A DNA stretch of 64,000 nt, from the NCBI RefSeq assembly GCF_007097245.1, contig NZ_VJZT01000009.1:85410-149409 (forward strand), read 5' to 3'. Numbering within the stretch: the first letter of the stretch is position 1; each line of letters opens with the position of its first letter. Source of the stretch: Flavobacterium restrictum. Its GTDB lineage: Bacteria; Bacteroidota; Bacteroidia; Flavobacteriales; Flavobacteriaceae. Of this stretch, positions 17,105-26,074 are shown piece by piece. Under the pieces are notes generated by a model. It was given only the letters and a program-made list of their open reading frames with translations. It did not search any database and was not told where the DNA came from. The position numbers and the translations under genes were made by a program.

Positions 17105-20100
17105 TTACATTTTAGAAATTTTTCCTGATACTGAAATTTTTACTTTGATTGGATTAACTTCAATCCATTTTTTAAAACTTTGAATAGAGACTTCTTGATT
17201 TTTATTATCTAATGATGATGCGATACTGGCTCTGAAATTAAATTCAAATGATTTCTCCTTCTTGGAGGTTTTCTGAACTCTGTATAAATGCTCATTCAAA
17301 ATATTATAGTCTATGTTTTCCCAATTAATTTCCTCCTCACTTAATCCAATTAAAAACATATCATTTGTATGCAATGTAGTTACTAATTCTTTACCTCCAA
17401 TCGGTAATTGATAAACTAATAAACCTTGTCTTTTACGCTCTACAACTGTCCAAAAAGTAACTACATCTTCTTTTAAATTTCCTTTTTCATCTTTATAAAT
17501 AAGTACGTGATGATTGTTTCTAGGATTTACCCATTGATTAACATTATCTTTTAGTTTTTCTGCCCTCCCTATACTTTCTTTCATTCTAACTTTCAAAATT
17601 GGTACTGGCGCACCATTTTTATTTGGCAAGAAAATCTGTGGTTGTTTAACTCCGTTCTCATCAACAATAAAAAAAGTATTAGCAGGAATTGTTCCTTTTA
17701 CAAATCCGCCTAATTCTTGAATTCTTTTAAAAATTAATTTTCGAATAGCTTCGTCAACTACTTTTTCTAGTTGTTTTTCAGTAGTTAAACTATCAATTGA
17801 TTTTCTAACATGAAATGCTTCTTCTCCATTGAAATTTCGTTTACCAAAAACGGTTTCCTTATGCAATTGCCCTCGCGCAGCAACACCTTTATTTATATGC
17901 GTTTTTCCGTTTTTCTCTACTTTAGTATATCGAATAGTTATATCATTAGAAATGCGTTTATGCGAAATCAATATTTTATCTACCGCTTTTTCAGCATCAA
18001 ATCGGAAGGTTTCCCAAGGCATTGGAAAATCTTTTAAATCGTAGTTTCTATTATAGCGATTCCATTTGGACAACTCTTGTAAATAACTTGTTTTTCCACA
18101 AGCCATAACCAAAGCATCAATAGCGTGATGACGATGATCTTCTCTAGTTTTAGCATTTTCATCATTCAAAACCGTATTCAAACCCCATTTTTGGCGCAAG
18201 TTGGCCGTCATTTGTCCTGGAGAAACATTTACTTTTTTACAAACTTGCGTTAAATAAGAAGACGCTTCTTTACTTATAAATCGAGTGTCATTTAACTGTC
18301 TTGAAGAAAAATCATCATCAAATTTTTGCTGTACAAATCGTTTGAATTTTTGGTAAGCATTTGGATATTCCTTGGTGTCCGAAAATAATTTTAATGCTCG
18401 TTCTTTCCTAGCAATCCAATCCAATTCATCATTTCCATAAAATTCAAAAGGTGTTTTGTCTCCTTTTCGCCTGTTCTCATCCGCATAACACAATGTTTTA
18501 TTATTAAAACTATCGTTTAGCGAACGACTCCAAGGATGAATGTGTTCAATTTGGACTTCGCCTGTAAAAAGTTTGCTAACTGGTATTGTAACACCTGTGT
18601 AAGGGCAAGTCTGCTTACACTCCTCCCAAAGTTTGAATTTTAAAATGTTATCGTGCGAAACTCTCGTGTATTTTTCAACTTCGCTTTTTACTCTATCATT
18701 TTCACGTTCCAATCGTTTTTGGTCTCTGCGAATTTTATTTCGTTGTGATTTCGAAATTTTCAAATCACGAGCCATTTCTACTTTTATCTCGTCAAGTTGA
18801 CCGTGTTCTTCTATTAATTCATTAACTAATTTTCGCAATTCAAACAAAGCAGTAATTACAATCGGATTTCTAATAGCCTGAATTTCCTTGTCGGCATTCT
18901 TGCCAACTGGTAGTTTTTCCAGTAATGCTGTAACATCAATTGTAACCGAATGATGATAGAGTTTCTTTAATTGTTTGTCATCAAATTGAAAGTCTTTTCG
19001 AAGCAAATCTTTAATTGTATCTATAAATCCACCCGAAATTTTAGCCCTAACAATGTCATAAACATTATCAATTAAATCTAATTGTTTTTGATTGTTTTCT
19101 GCTGTATTGTTTTGCCATTTGTCGCCAAAAGTATTTTTTATTCCACCCATGACTACTGCAACATCATAAGTATATCCTTGCTGTAGAAAAGGTAAGATAT
19201 TGCCAATAGCTTTTCGGCTCAAACTGGCATAACCGTCTTTTACATTAAACTTTGAAATTGCAATTGCTTGTTCTTCGCTAAAATTCCAATTCTTAATAGC
19301 ATAGTCTTTAAGATTTGATTTGCTGTCAAAAAAATACAAAACGTGCCAAATATCTTCCTGTTCCTTTTCTGAAAAATCAAACCATTTTTTTGCAAAGAAT
19401 TTTTTATTTGATAAATTGGAAATAGTATGTGTACCAACTATCTTATCGTCGTCTTTATAATTAAATTTGAATTCCGCACTTTCTTTACCAATGGCTTTTC
19501 GTAGTTTTTTAAATTCAATTTTATCAAACGAAAGCAATTGCTCAATCAATTTTTCTTTTTCTATTTGATTGATTTTCTTTCCATTGTATTCTACAGTATT
19601 TACCCATTGCCAAATTCTAAACATTTCAACAGGAATAGCACTTATGGGGCATTTCGTCTTTGTAGGTTCAAAAGAACAATTACCAACCAAATGTTTTTGA
19701 GAACGTAATGGACGTTGATGAAATAAGATACCATCTGCTTCGTAATTATCTTGTTTTCTTCCCCCAAAAATGGTTTTTAAATCATCATTTAAACCCGAAT
19801 GAAATTGCGCTTGTTTTTCCCAAATCAACTCAAATTCATCAATATACATTTTACGAGTGGTGTATCGATTTCGAATTCTTTCTAATCCATCCTGAAAAGG
19901 CTGGTTTTCTTTTGGATATATCTCATACAGATAAGAACCTAAAGTTTTCCCTTCAATACTTTCTAGAGTATCATCAATACCAATTTTACCTTCTTTAGCG
20001 TTTCCTTTAAAAATAGCTCCATCATCGCTTCCACCTTTTCTACTATTACTTAAAAAACCTCTTCTTTGAATTAAGTGATAAAAAATTCTACCTATTTCTT

Positions 20101-20482
20101 CTAAAGATAATTTTTCATTCAATGCTTTTTGTCGCAATTCATAAGGATTCATTGCAAACCATGTCGCTAATTTTTCAGATGGGAATTGTTTAGTCTGTTT
20201 CCAATCTTCAAAATCTTTCAAACTCATTGAACACATATTATTTTCTGAAAGTGATTTTAGTAACACTTTCTTCCTCAATCTCCTTCTAAAAAATTGACGT
20301 CGTACACCTCTTGCTCCTGTTCGACTTGCATTTTTAGACATTTCATTATCTCCATCACCCAAATTCTCAACACCCATCGGAAAAATTCGACTTCCAATGC
20401 CCAAAATTTTATTAAACTTATCATCCACTATCGCCCACCCAATCGAGTTTGTTCCTAAATCTAAACCTAATATTTTTGCCAT
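17105..20482 (-). CDS. cas9: CRISPR-associated endonuclease Cas9 (type II-C, compact)
   Basis: 1125 aa from the ATG at 20482. An in-frame start 25 codons upstream (20557) would add a tail ahead of the canonical MAKILGLDLGTNS, so I reject it. RuvC-I has the catalytic Asp8 in GLDLGTNSIGWAI. An arginine-rich bridge helix lies at about 53-78 (RTGARGVRRQFFRRRLRKK). RuvC-II is near 567 (KVEMARDLKISKSQRNK). The HNH domain is near 645 (QIEHIHPWSRSLNDSFNNK), and RuvC-III near 785 (HHAIDALVMAC). A PAM-interacting C-terminal region follows. All catalytic motifs look intact. Many flavobacterial II-C Cas9 proteins are nearer 1400 aa, so this is a short form. It lies on the same strand as the array, separated from it by the TA pair, and is divergent from the tracrRNA. 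Confidence 0.96.
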   Translation of the reverse strand: MAKILGLDLGTNSIGWAIVDDKFNKILGIGSRIFPMGVENLGDGDNEMSKNASRTGARGVRRQFFRRRLRKKVLLKSLSENNMCSMSLKDFEDWKQTKQFPSEKLATWFAMNPYELRQKALNEKLSLEEIGRIFYHLIQRRGFLSNSRKGGSDDGAIFKGNAKEGKIGIDDTLESIEGKTLGSYLYEIYPKENQPFQDGLERIRNRYTTRKMYIDEFELIWEKQAQFHSGLNDDLKTIFGGRKQDNYEADGILFHQRPLRSQKHLVGNCSFEPTKTKCPISAIPVEMFRIWQWVNTVEYNGKKINQIEKEKLIEQLLSFDKIEFKKLRKAIGKESAEFKFNYKDDDKIVGTHTISNLSNKKFFAKKWFDFSEKEQEDIWHVLYFFDSKSNLKDYAIKNWNFSEEQAIAISKFNVKDGYASLSRKAIGNILPFLQQGYTYDVAVVMGGIKNTFGDKWQNNTAENNQKQLDLIDNVYDIVRAKISGGFIDTIKDLLRKDFQFDDKQLKKLYHHSVTIDVTALLEKLPVGKNADKEIQAIRNPIVITALFELRKLVNELIEEHGQLDEIKVEMARDLKISKSQRNKIRRDQKRLERENDRVKSEVEKYTRVSHDNILKFKLWEECKQTCPYTGVTIPVSKLFTGEVQIEHIHPWSRSLNDSFNNKTLCYADENRRKGDKTPFEFYGNDELDWIARKERALKLFSDTKEYPNAYQKFKRFVQQKFDDDFSSRQLNDTRFISKEASSYLTQVCKKVNVSPGQMTANLRQKWGLNTVLNDENAKTREDHRHHAIDALVMACGKTSYLQELSKWNRYNRNYDLKDFPMPWETFRFDAEKAVDKILISHKRISNDITIRYTKVEKNGKTHINKGVAARGQLHKETVFGKRNFNGEEAFHVRKSIDSLTTEKQLEKVVDEAIRKLIFKRIQELGGFVKGTIPANTFFIVDENGVKQPQIFLPNKNGAPVPILKVRMKESIGRAEKLKDNVNQWVNPRNNHHVLIYKDEKGNLKEDVVTFWTVVERKRQGLLVYQLPIGGKELVTTLHTNDMFLIGLSEEEINWENIDYNILNEHLYRVQKTSKKEKSFEFNFRASIASSLDNKNQEVSIQSFKKWIEVNPIKVKISVSGKISKM

Positions 20483-20575
20483 ATCAATTCCTGTTTTGTA
20501 AGAATTTTTAAAGCTACGGAGAAAATAATTACCCACCTTACGGTATTCCACATACAAACTAAAGTTTTTTTTACT

Positions 20576-20583
20576 TATATTTG
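20576..20583 (+). promoter_or_regulatory. Promoter -7 element of the tracrRNA
   Basis: TATATTTG matches TAnnTTTG exactly and lies about 8-11 bp before the anti-repeat. It would start the transcript near 20590. Confidence 0.75.
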
Positions 20584-20589
20584 CAATGA

Positions 20590-20678
20590 TTAAAATTTCT
20601 AATCTTTAATCTTATCACAATAAGGCTATATGCCGTAGGTGCAAACCTTTAGTCCTGCTTCGGTGGGACTTTTTTTTA
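20590..20678 (+). ncRNA. tracrRNA of the type II-C system
   Basis: TTTCTAATCTTTAATC (20597-20612) is identical to the plus-strand repeat and so complementary to the crRNA. It is followed by TTATCACAAT, which pairs with the GTTGTG end of the crRNA repeat across an internal bulge: the usual lower stem, bulge and upper stem. A small hairpin GGCTATATGCC follows at 20623-20633. The terminator AGTCC...GGACT with a TTCG loop region and eight T closes it at 20651-20678. It guides RNase III processing and Cas9 loading. The end points are inferred from promoter and terminator. Confidence 0.9.
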
Positions 20679-20707
20679 AAAAAAAACAATTAAATTTCGT
20701 TTTTGAA

Positions 20708-20738
20708 CAAAAAAAAGCCTGTGACAAAATCAACAGGC
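20708..20738 (-). terminator. Terminator of the second ECF operon
   Basis: GCCTGT (20717-20722) and ACAGGC (20733-20738) form a stem that on the minus strand runs into seven T, 25 bp past the stop of the membrane protein gene. Confidence 0.75.
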
Positions 20739-20762
20739 AATATAAATCCATAGAAAAAACCT

Positions 20763-22274
20763 CTAAAAACTCCAGTTCATTCCAAAATTAAAAACCCATT
20801 GAAATTGATTAAAAGGAGTTCCTTGCAAGGGGTTCATATAGTAGTTGATTCCTGGCTCCACATAGAGCTGGGTTTGATTAAAAAGGTGGTATTGCACCGT
20901 GCTACTCCATAAAGCACCGTATACAAAATCATTTACATTGCTGTTTCCCCCTATTGCTGCACCATTTAAAAAAACATGATTCGAAACCAGTTTCCCCACA
21001 AATCCCCCTGTATTCATCTTGATACTGGTTTTATTGTGATCAAAAAGGGCGTACGAAACGGACATAGGCATTTCGAAATATTTCAGGCGTTGTGAGACTT
21101 CCCCTGTCGAAACCCCAATGGTGTTGCTTACGGCAGCATTAGCGTTGGCAATAAACAAATAATTAGGATTATTGGCCAGAACAACCAAATTAGCTTTGTC
21201 CGTGTTAACAATAAAATTGGTAACATCAATGCCCAAAGTAGCTTTCGTGCTGTAATAGGAAACATTGTTCAACTGCTGCCCGAGTTCATTGAGTTTGAAT
21301 CCGGAACTCAAACCCCATTTTTTGCTGATGGTACGACTCGCCGTAACGCCAAAATTAGCGCCTTGCTTGGCATCAATTGTAGTGCCTAGTGCAGTGTTGT
21401 TTTTGTAATTTTGAGAGCTATTTAATCCTGCAAAAACACCCAAAGACCATTTTGAAATTGCTGTTTTAGTGGCTACATCTTCCCTTTTTTCTGTAGGTTT
21501 CGATTGGTCTAAAATCTGATCCAAAACAGCTAATTCTTGGGTAACTTTGGCATTGGTTTCATCTTTGTTTTGTGTTGGGGTTGTTGGGGTTTTTTCGGCT
21601 TTGGGAGTTGTTTTATCTGAAAGAACAACTGTAGGTTTAGCCGTAGCATTCAAAACCAAAGTCCCATTTTGATTGCTTTGGTTATTGCTACTATTCGTTT
21701 CAGACTGTTTTGTTTGGTCGTGAATACCATCATAATTGGGTTTTTGGCTTTTTCCCGGAAGGGTAGCCAACGCGTTTTGGGAAACACTATGATTGTCTTT
21801 TTGTTCTATCAAATGGGTAGATTTAGGAACGAGATTGTATTTAGCAGCCGTCCAAACCACTCTGGTTGCATTCCGTTTGTGGCTCGTTTTTGATGGTTGC
21901 TCCTTTTCTCGTTCGGCTATGGCTGCATTGGTATTATTGGATTGAAATTTTTTTGATGCTATTACTATAACTTTCGGTTGGTACACTTTGGCTTTGCCAG
22001 AAATTGTAGCTTTTTGCACTTGTACTACATTTTGTTTTTCGGGTACAACAAGTCCTCTTGCAGCGCCTTCAGTAGTAATGTAATGATACCCCAAATACGT
22101 TGGCACACCCAACCCTACCAGCAAACTAGCGGCTAGAAACCACCACGCTACTACTCGTTTTTTCTTTTTGGGTGGCGTTAACTGTTCCTCAATAGCCTCC
22201 CACAATTCAGGTGGTGGCACACTTGAAAAATCTTCCATAGAAGAAAATAGTGTTTCTATCGTTTCTTTTTTCAT
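20763..22274 (-). CDS. ECF-associated membrane protein with C-terminal outer-membrane-type barrel
   Basis: 503 aa. The first 40 residues are cytoplasmic-like and acidic (METLFSSMEDFSSVPPPELWEAIEEQL-type anti-sigma N-terminus). One transmembrane helix is at about 42-65 (VVAWWFLAASLLVGLGVPTYLGYHY). A long Thr/Asn/Gln/Lys-rich linker runs to about 270. The last 220 residues are beta-strand rich with porin-like repeats (KWSLGVFAGLNSS...FNFGMNWSF). The gene overlaps the sigma factor start region by 4 bp (ATGA), so I infer an anti-sigma/sensor role for the N-terminus. How an inner-membrane helix and a barrel-like domain are combined is unclear; the C-terminal domain may simply be a periplasmic beta structure. 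Confidence 0.65.
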   Translation of the reverse strand: MKKETIETLFSSMEDFSSVPPPELWEAIEEQLTPPKKKKRVVAWWFLAASLLVGLGVPTYLGYHYITTEGAARGLVVPEKQNVVQVQKATISGKAKVYQPKVIVIASKKFQSNNTNAAIAEREKEQPSKTSHKRNATRVVWTAAKYNLVPKSTHLIEQKDNHSVSQNALATLPGKSQKPNYDGIHDQTKQSETNSSNNQSNQNGTLVLNATAKPTVVLSDKTTPKAEKTPTTPTQNKDETNAKVTQELAVLDQILDQSKPTEKREDVATKTAISKWSLGVFAGLNSSQNYKNNTALGTTIDAKQGANFGVTASRTISKKWGLSSGFKLNELGQQLNNVSYYSTKATLGIDVTNFIVNTDKANLVVLANNPNYLFIANANAAVSNTIGVSTGEVSQRLKYFEMPMSVSYALFDHNKTSIKMNTGGFVGKLVSNHVFLNGAAIGGNSNVNDFVYGALWSSTVQYHLFNQTQLYVEPGINYYMNPLQGTPFNQFQWVFNFGMNWSF

Positions 22275-22849
22275 GCTGTTTTAGACTTTAAGGCGGCCAA
22301 AATTCTATTTCTCAAATTGATTTTGGCTCGATTCAAATTCGATTTAGAAGTGCCCTCGGATATGTGTAACAATTGGGCAATTTCTTTGTGTTTTCGTTTT
22401 TCAAAAACATATAAATTGAATACTAATCGGTATTGATCAGGCAAATCCTGAATGTATTCTAGTAATTTTTCTTGTGGTATGGGAACTGATTCTAATGCTT
22501 CGTCCTCAAAACTAGCATCGGCAAGGTCGTATCCTTCGAGTAACAAAATATTTTTTGGGGCACCCTTCAAAGTCTTAATGAGCAAGTTGATAAAAATGCG
22601 TTTCAGCCACCCTTCAAAACTCCCTTGGTGCTTGAACTGATGCATTTTTTGGAAAACCAATACAAATCCTTCCTGAAATACATCTTTGGCGTCGGCCTCA
22701 TTTTTCATGTATTTCAAACAAATTCCATACAAAACGGGAGCGAACAACTGGTACAATTGCTGTTGGCTCGCTCGATCATTTTGCACACATTTTTGTATGA
22801 GTTGGGTAAGATTTTCGTTCAAGAAAAATAATTTGAAGGTTAATGCCAT
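22271..22849 (-). CDS. RNA polymerase ECF-type sigma-70 factor
   Basis: 192 aa. Region 2 is at about 30-95 (LYGICLKYMKNEADAKDVFQEGFVLVFQKMHQFK), with GSFEGWLKRIFINLLI just after it. Region 4 is at about 133-185 (LPDQYRLVFNLYVFEKRKHKEIAQLLHISEGTSKSNLNRAK, given as a span). It lacks long extra domains. It heads a two-gene minus-strand operon with the membrane protein that overlaps it by 4 bp. It is the second ECF system in the window and is not closely similar to the first. Confidence 0.92.
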   Translation of the reverse strand: MALTFKLFFLNENLTQLIQKCVQNDRASQQQLYQLFAPVLYGICLKYMKNEADAKDVFQEGFVLVFQKMHQFKHQGSFEGWLKRIFINLLIKTLKGAPKNILLLEGYDLADASFEDEALESVPIPQEKLLEYIQDLPDQYRLVFNLYVFEKRKHKEIAQLLHISEGTSKSNLNRAKINLRNRILAALKSKTA

Positions 22850-22864
22850 ATAAATAAAGCCACT

Positions 22865-23266
22865 TTATCTTTTATAATGAAAGTGGTAGCCGTCGGGAAA
22901 ATTATCATCCAGAATTAAACTACTGGCGTCAATATGGGAAATTACGTAAGTCATTCCGTCAAAAACGAGTAAATTGTGATCTAAATCATCAAAAATAGTT
23001 TTCCCTTGTTTTATCTCATACGCCACACTTCTAGTTTCTTGTCCTGTGGCATAGACCATTACTTTACCATCGTTTGTAAAAACTAATTTCCGCTCAATAC
23101 CCGTACTCGTTGGGGTTTCAACACTATTACCGGTAATGCTACCCACTGATTTTTCCCAAATCTAAGTACCATTTATAGTACTAGCACTTTCAAAACCGGA
23201 TACTTTATCCAAGGTGCAGGAGGAAATTCCTAAAAATAATACCATAATTATAGCTATTTTTTTCAT
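22865..23266 (-). pseudogene. Small lipoprotein gene interrupted by an in-frame TAG
   Basis: From ATG 23266 the frame reads MKKIAIIMVLFLGISSC, a clear lipoprotein signal with Cys17, and continues to residue 34, where TAG occurs at 23164-23162. The same frame then stays open for about 98 more codons (IWEKSVGSITGNSV...YHFHYKR). The residues around the stop (NGT-stop-IWEKSVGSITG) resemble the N-terminal NGxW/LxxSxGGI part of lipocalin-like flavobacterial lipoproteins, so a Trp codon TGG mutated to TAG is plausible. An annotation starting at 23146 would lack the signal peptide. Confidence 0.75.
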
Positions 23267-23315
23267 GCTGTTTTTTGATTTAAAAGGTTAATTTTTTGAT
23301 TTTAGAAGCACTATT

Positions 23316-24167
23316 TTATCCTGAATGTATTTTTTTAAAAACCAACATAGCGGCATTTTGATCGGCGGTATTATCATTGTCAAGATACACTTTGGCAACC
23401 ATAGTGCCCTGATATAATGCTACATAAATTCCACCTTGATCGTGAGAGTCTGGTGCGCCATAGGTTTTGGTTTGCCCTTTCAAATTTATAATTTCTCTAG
23501 GAATATTTCTGGAAAAATCCGCAAAATCCTCATTGTAAACCAAAGCTTGAGCATCATACAAACGCATCTCGTAATTGCCATAGCCAACATTTGAATAACG
23601 AAGCACTTTTTGACTGTCAATACCGTAAAATTGCTGGCATTCAGAGCCTATACATTCGCCTGCAAAACTCCCCAAAACCACATAATCTGTATTTTGAGTT
23701 ACCCGTTGAAAGTATATTGGTTTGGTCGTTTTTGGGATTGTAATTAACTCTTTGGGATAAGTGGTTGCTTGAGTAACGTTTTCGTCTGGTTGCGGTACAC
23801 TTTCGTAAAAGCCAACTACCACTTCGCAATCGCTCTCCACCACCGATTGGATTTTGATTCCGTACCCGCCAGTAGGCTTAACCCCCGAAAAAACGCCAAT
23901 CAACATCGTGGTTCCAAAATCGATTTTCTTTTTGGTTGCATCATCAACTGGCGGAACACACGGCTGAAAATAAGCATCAAACTTTTGTTGCGTATCCACC
24001 ACAATCGCTTTAGAGGTAGTGGTTTCGGCAATCAAAGTATTGCAATAGCTGTACGTTTTGAAAGCTACGTTCTTGGTATTACCGCAAGAAACAGATGGAG
24101 AATCGGTGTTCAAAGAGCACGAAATGATACTCAACGAAAGCATAAAAAAAGCACTAATTTTTTTCAT
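23316..24167 (-). CDS. Lipoprotein with PrcB-type C-terminal domain
   Basis: 283 aa. The signal ends in the lipobox LSIISC (Cys17). The region at about 60-165, with GTTMLIGVFSGVKPTGGYGIKI, a following strand pair, and TYPKELITIPKTTKPIYF, matches the PrcB_C fold first described in a subunit of the Treponema dentilisin protease complex. The remaining 120 residues (LGSFAGECIGSECQQFYGID...) show no family I know. Several cysteines could form disulfides. Function is unknown. It sits alone between the interrupted lipoprotein gene and a divergent rmuC. Confidence 0.65.
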   Translation of the reverse strand: MKKISAFFMLSLSIISCSLNTDSPSVSCGNTKNVAFKTYSYCNTLIAETTTSKAIVVDTQQKFDAYFQPCVPPVDDATKKKIDFGTTMLIGVFSGVKPTGGYGIKIQSVVESDCEVVVGFYESVPQPDENVTQATTYPKELITIPKTTKPIYFQRVTQNTDYVVLGSFAGECIGSECQQFYGIDSQKVLRYSNVGYGNYEMRLYDAQALVYNEDFADFSRNIPREIINLKGQTKTYGAPDSHDQGGIYVALYQGTMVAKVYLDNDNTADQNAAMLVFKKIHSG

Positions 24168-24295
24168 AATAATACGGTTTGGTTCGTTTATATTTCAAAG
24201 AGTTCGCTAAACCCAAAAGGTTGCGTCACCGAATCCAAATAATTTAAAAAATAAATTAATATGCTCTTAAAAAGGAAGGACTACGTATTTATGCG

Positions 24296-24303
24296 TACTT
24301 TTG
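24296..24303 (+). promoter_or_regulatory. -7 promoter element before rmuC
   Basis: TACTTTTG fits TAnnTTTG and lies 23 bp before the rmuC start at 24326. Confidence 0.55.
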
Positions 24304-24325
24304 TTTTTTTCAAATACCTCCTTTT

Positions 24326-25696
24326 ATGACGAATATGCTACTCTTTTTATTGGTGTTTATCATTGCATTTGCTATTGGCATTTTCATTGGCAAATTGTTG
24401 TTTTCGGCTCGCTTTCAATCAGAAAAAAGTAGTTTAGAGGAAAAATTAGTAGGTTTAAATGCCCAATTATTGCAACAAAGAGAGCAGGCATTACTAGACA
24501 AAGCGACTTTCGAAAAGCAATTGCAAACTGTAAATCAAGAGAAAGAGACCATTAGAAACGAAAAAGATAGTTTTGCCATCCAACTTTCGAAAAAAGAAGT
24601 CGATTTTGACAATCTTTGGGAACGCAACAAAGAGCAAAAAGAAGAAGTCGAAAAACTACAGGAAAAATTTACCAAGGAATTCGAAAATTTGGCTAACAAA
24701 ATATTAGACGAAAAATCCAATAAATTTACCGAACAAAACAACCTGAATATGAAAAATATCTTGACACCGCTGCAAGATAAAATTCAATTATTCGAAAAGA
24801 AAGTCGAAGATACCCACAAAGAAAGCATTGATTATCATGCGGCTTTGCGCCAACAAATTCTGGGTTTGCGCGAAATGAATCTTCAAATGAGTAAGGAAAC
24901 CGTCAACTTGACCAAAGCCCTAAAAGGAGATAGCAAAATGCAAGGCAATTGGGGTGAATTAGTGCTAGAACGCGTTCTTGAGAAATCAGGTTTAGAAAAA
25001 GGACGCGAATACGAAGTGCAACAAAGCCACATTACCGAGTCCGGAAACCGCGTTTTTCCAGACGTGGTGATTAATTTGCCCGATGGCAAAAAAATGATTG
25101 TCGATTCAAAAGTTTCCTTAACTGCTTACGAAAAGTACACCAATGAAGAAGACGAAATGCTCAAAATAAGCTATTTAAAGGAGCATGTCAATTCCATAAA
25201 ACGCCACGTAGAACAACTGGGCGAAAAGAATTATCAGGATTTATACCAAATAGAAAGCCCTGATTTTGTACTGCTTTTTATTCCCATAGAACCCGCATTT
25301 GCCATCGCACTCAATGAGGACACGCTACTCTACAACAAAGCATTCGAAAAAAACATTGTCATCGTAACACCATCGACATTATTAGCCACTTTGCGCACCA
25401 TTGATAGCATGTGGGCGAACCAAAAGCAACAAGAAAATGCATTTGAAATTGCACGTCAAGCGGGTGCTTTATACGACAAATTCGAAGGTTTTGTGGCTGA
25501 TTTAATCAAAATTGGCAAAAAAATAGACGAAAGCAAAACCGAATACCAAGGCGCAATGAACAAACTCGTAGACGGAAAAGGAAACCTTATTGTAAGCGTC
25601 GAAAAATTGAAAAAAATGGGTGCCAAAGCCAAAAAAGCCCTACCCGATAACATCTTAAAAAGAGCCGAAACCGACGAAAATCAACTTTTAAATTAA
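24326..25696 (+). CDS. rmuC: DNA recombination protein RmuC
   Basis: 456 aa. An N-terminal transmembrane helix (LLFLLVFIIAFAIGIFIGKLLF) is followed by a long coiled coil at about 30-180. The RmuC nuclease-like domain is at about 195-400, with NWGELVLERVLEKSGLEKGREYEV, RVFPDVVINLPDGKKMIVDSKVSL and VLLFIPIEPAFAIAL. It is thought to limit inversions at short inverted repeats. It starts a three-gene plus-strand operon with only 6 bp to each next gene. Confidence 0.93.
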   Translation: MTNMLLFLLVFIIAFAIGIFIGKLLFSARFQSEKSSLEEKLVGLNAQLLQQREQALLDKATFEKQLQTVNQEKETIRNEKDSFAIQLSKKEVDFDNLWERNKEQKEEVEKLQEKFTKEFENLANKILDEKSNKFTEQNNLNMKNILTPLQDKIQLFEKKVEDTHKESIDYHAALRQQILGLREMNLQMSKETVNLTKALKGDSKMQGNWGELVLERVLEKSGLEKGREYEVQQSHITESGNRVFPDVVINLPDGKKMIVDSKVSLTAYEKYTNEEDEMLKISYLKEHVNSIKRHVEQLGEKNYQDLYQIESPDFVLLFIPIEPAFAIALNEDTLLYNKAFEKNIVIVTPSTLLATLRTIDSMWANQKQQENAFEIARQAGALYDKFEGFVADLIKIGKKIDESKTEYQGAMNKLVDGKGNLIVSVEKLKKMGAKAKKALPDNILKRAETDENQLLN

Positions 25697-25702
25697 CTAA
25701 AA

Positions 25703-26068
25703 ATGAAACGAGTACTAACCATTATTGCCGCCCTTGCCACACTTGTAGTGGTTGTTTATTTTGCCTTTATTTATTACGTTCCCTTTAGCGAAGGCATGCG
25801 GTCGGGCGAACTCATAAAAATAAGCCACAAAGGAGTCATTATGAAAACATGGGAAGGCGAGTTGAGCCAAGGCATTTCTGGAGCTCAAATATTTACATTC
25901 TCGGTTTTGGATGCCGACAAACAAGTGATAACTGATTTACAAAATCTTCAAGGACAATATGTTAAATTATCCTATGTAGAAAAATACCGAACTTTTTCCT
26001 GGTGGGGCGAAACACGCTATTTTATAACCGCCGTACAAAAAGAAAAATCTCCTTTTAACCAAAATTAA
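25703..26068 (+). CDS. Conserved membrane-anchored small protein, function unknown
   Basis: 121 aa. One N-terminal transmembrane helix (VLTIIAALATLVVVVYFAFIYYV) precedes about 90 extracytoplasmic residues containing SEGMRSGELIKISHKGVIMKTWEGEL and FSVLDADKQV. Close relatives in flavobacteria are often labelled 6-phosphogluconate dehydrogenase in databases. Nothing here supports that: there is no Rossmann motif and the protein is far too short. It lies 6 bp after rmuC and 6 bp before the thioesterase gene. Confidence 0.75.
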   Translation: MKRVLTIIAALATLVVVVYFAFIYYVPFSEGMRSGELIKISHKGVIMKTWEGELSQGISGAQIFTFSVLDADKQVITDLQNLQGQYVKLSYVEKYRTFSWWGETRYFITAVQKEKSPFNQN

Positions 26069-26074
26069 ACCATT

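Noticed and set aside
20483..20557. Longer N-terminus of Cas9 (25 extra residues)
   Set aside because: The canonical Cas9 start MAKILGLDLGTNS lies at 20482, and the extension has no family counterpart and reaches toward the tracrRNA promoter.
25703..26068. 6-phosphogluconate dehydrogenase label for the small membrane protein
   Set aside because: No NADP-binding motif, wrong size and membrane anchored; the label is likely a propagated database error.
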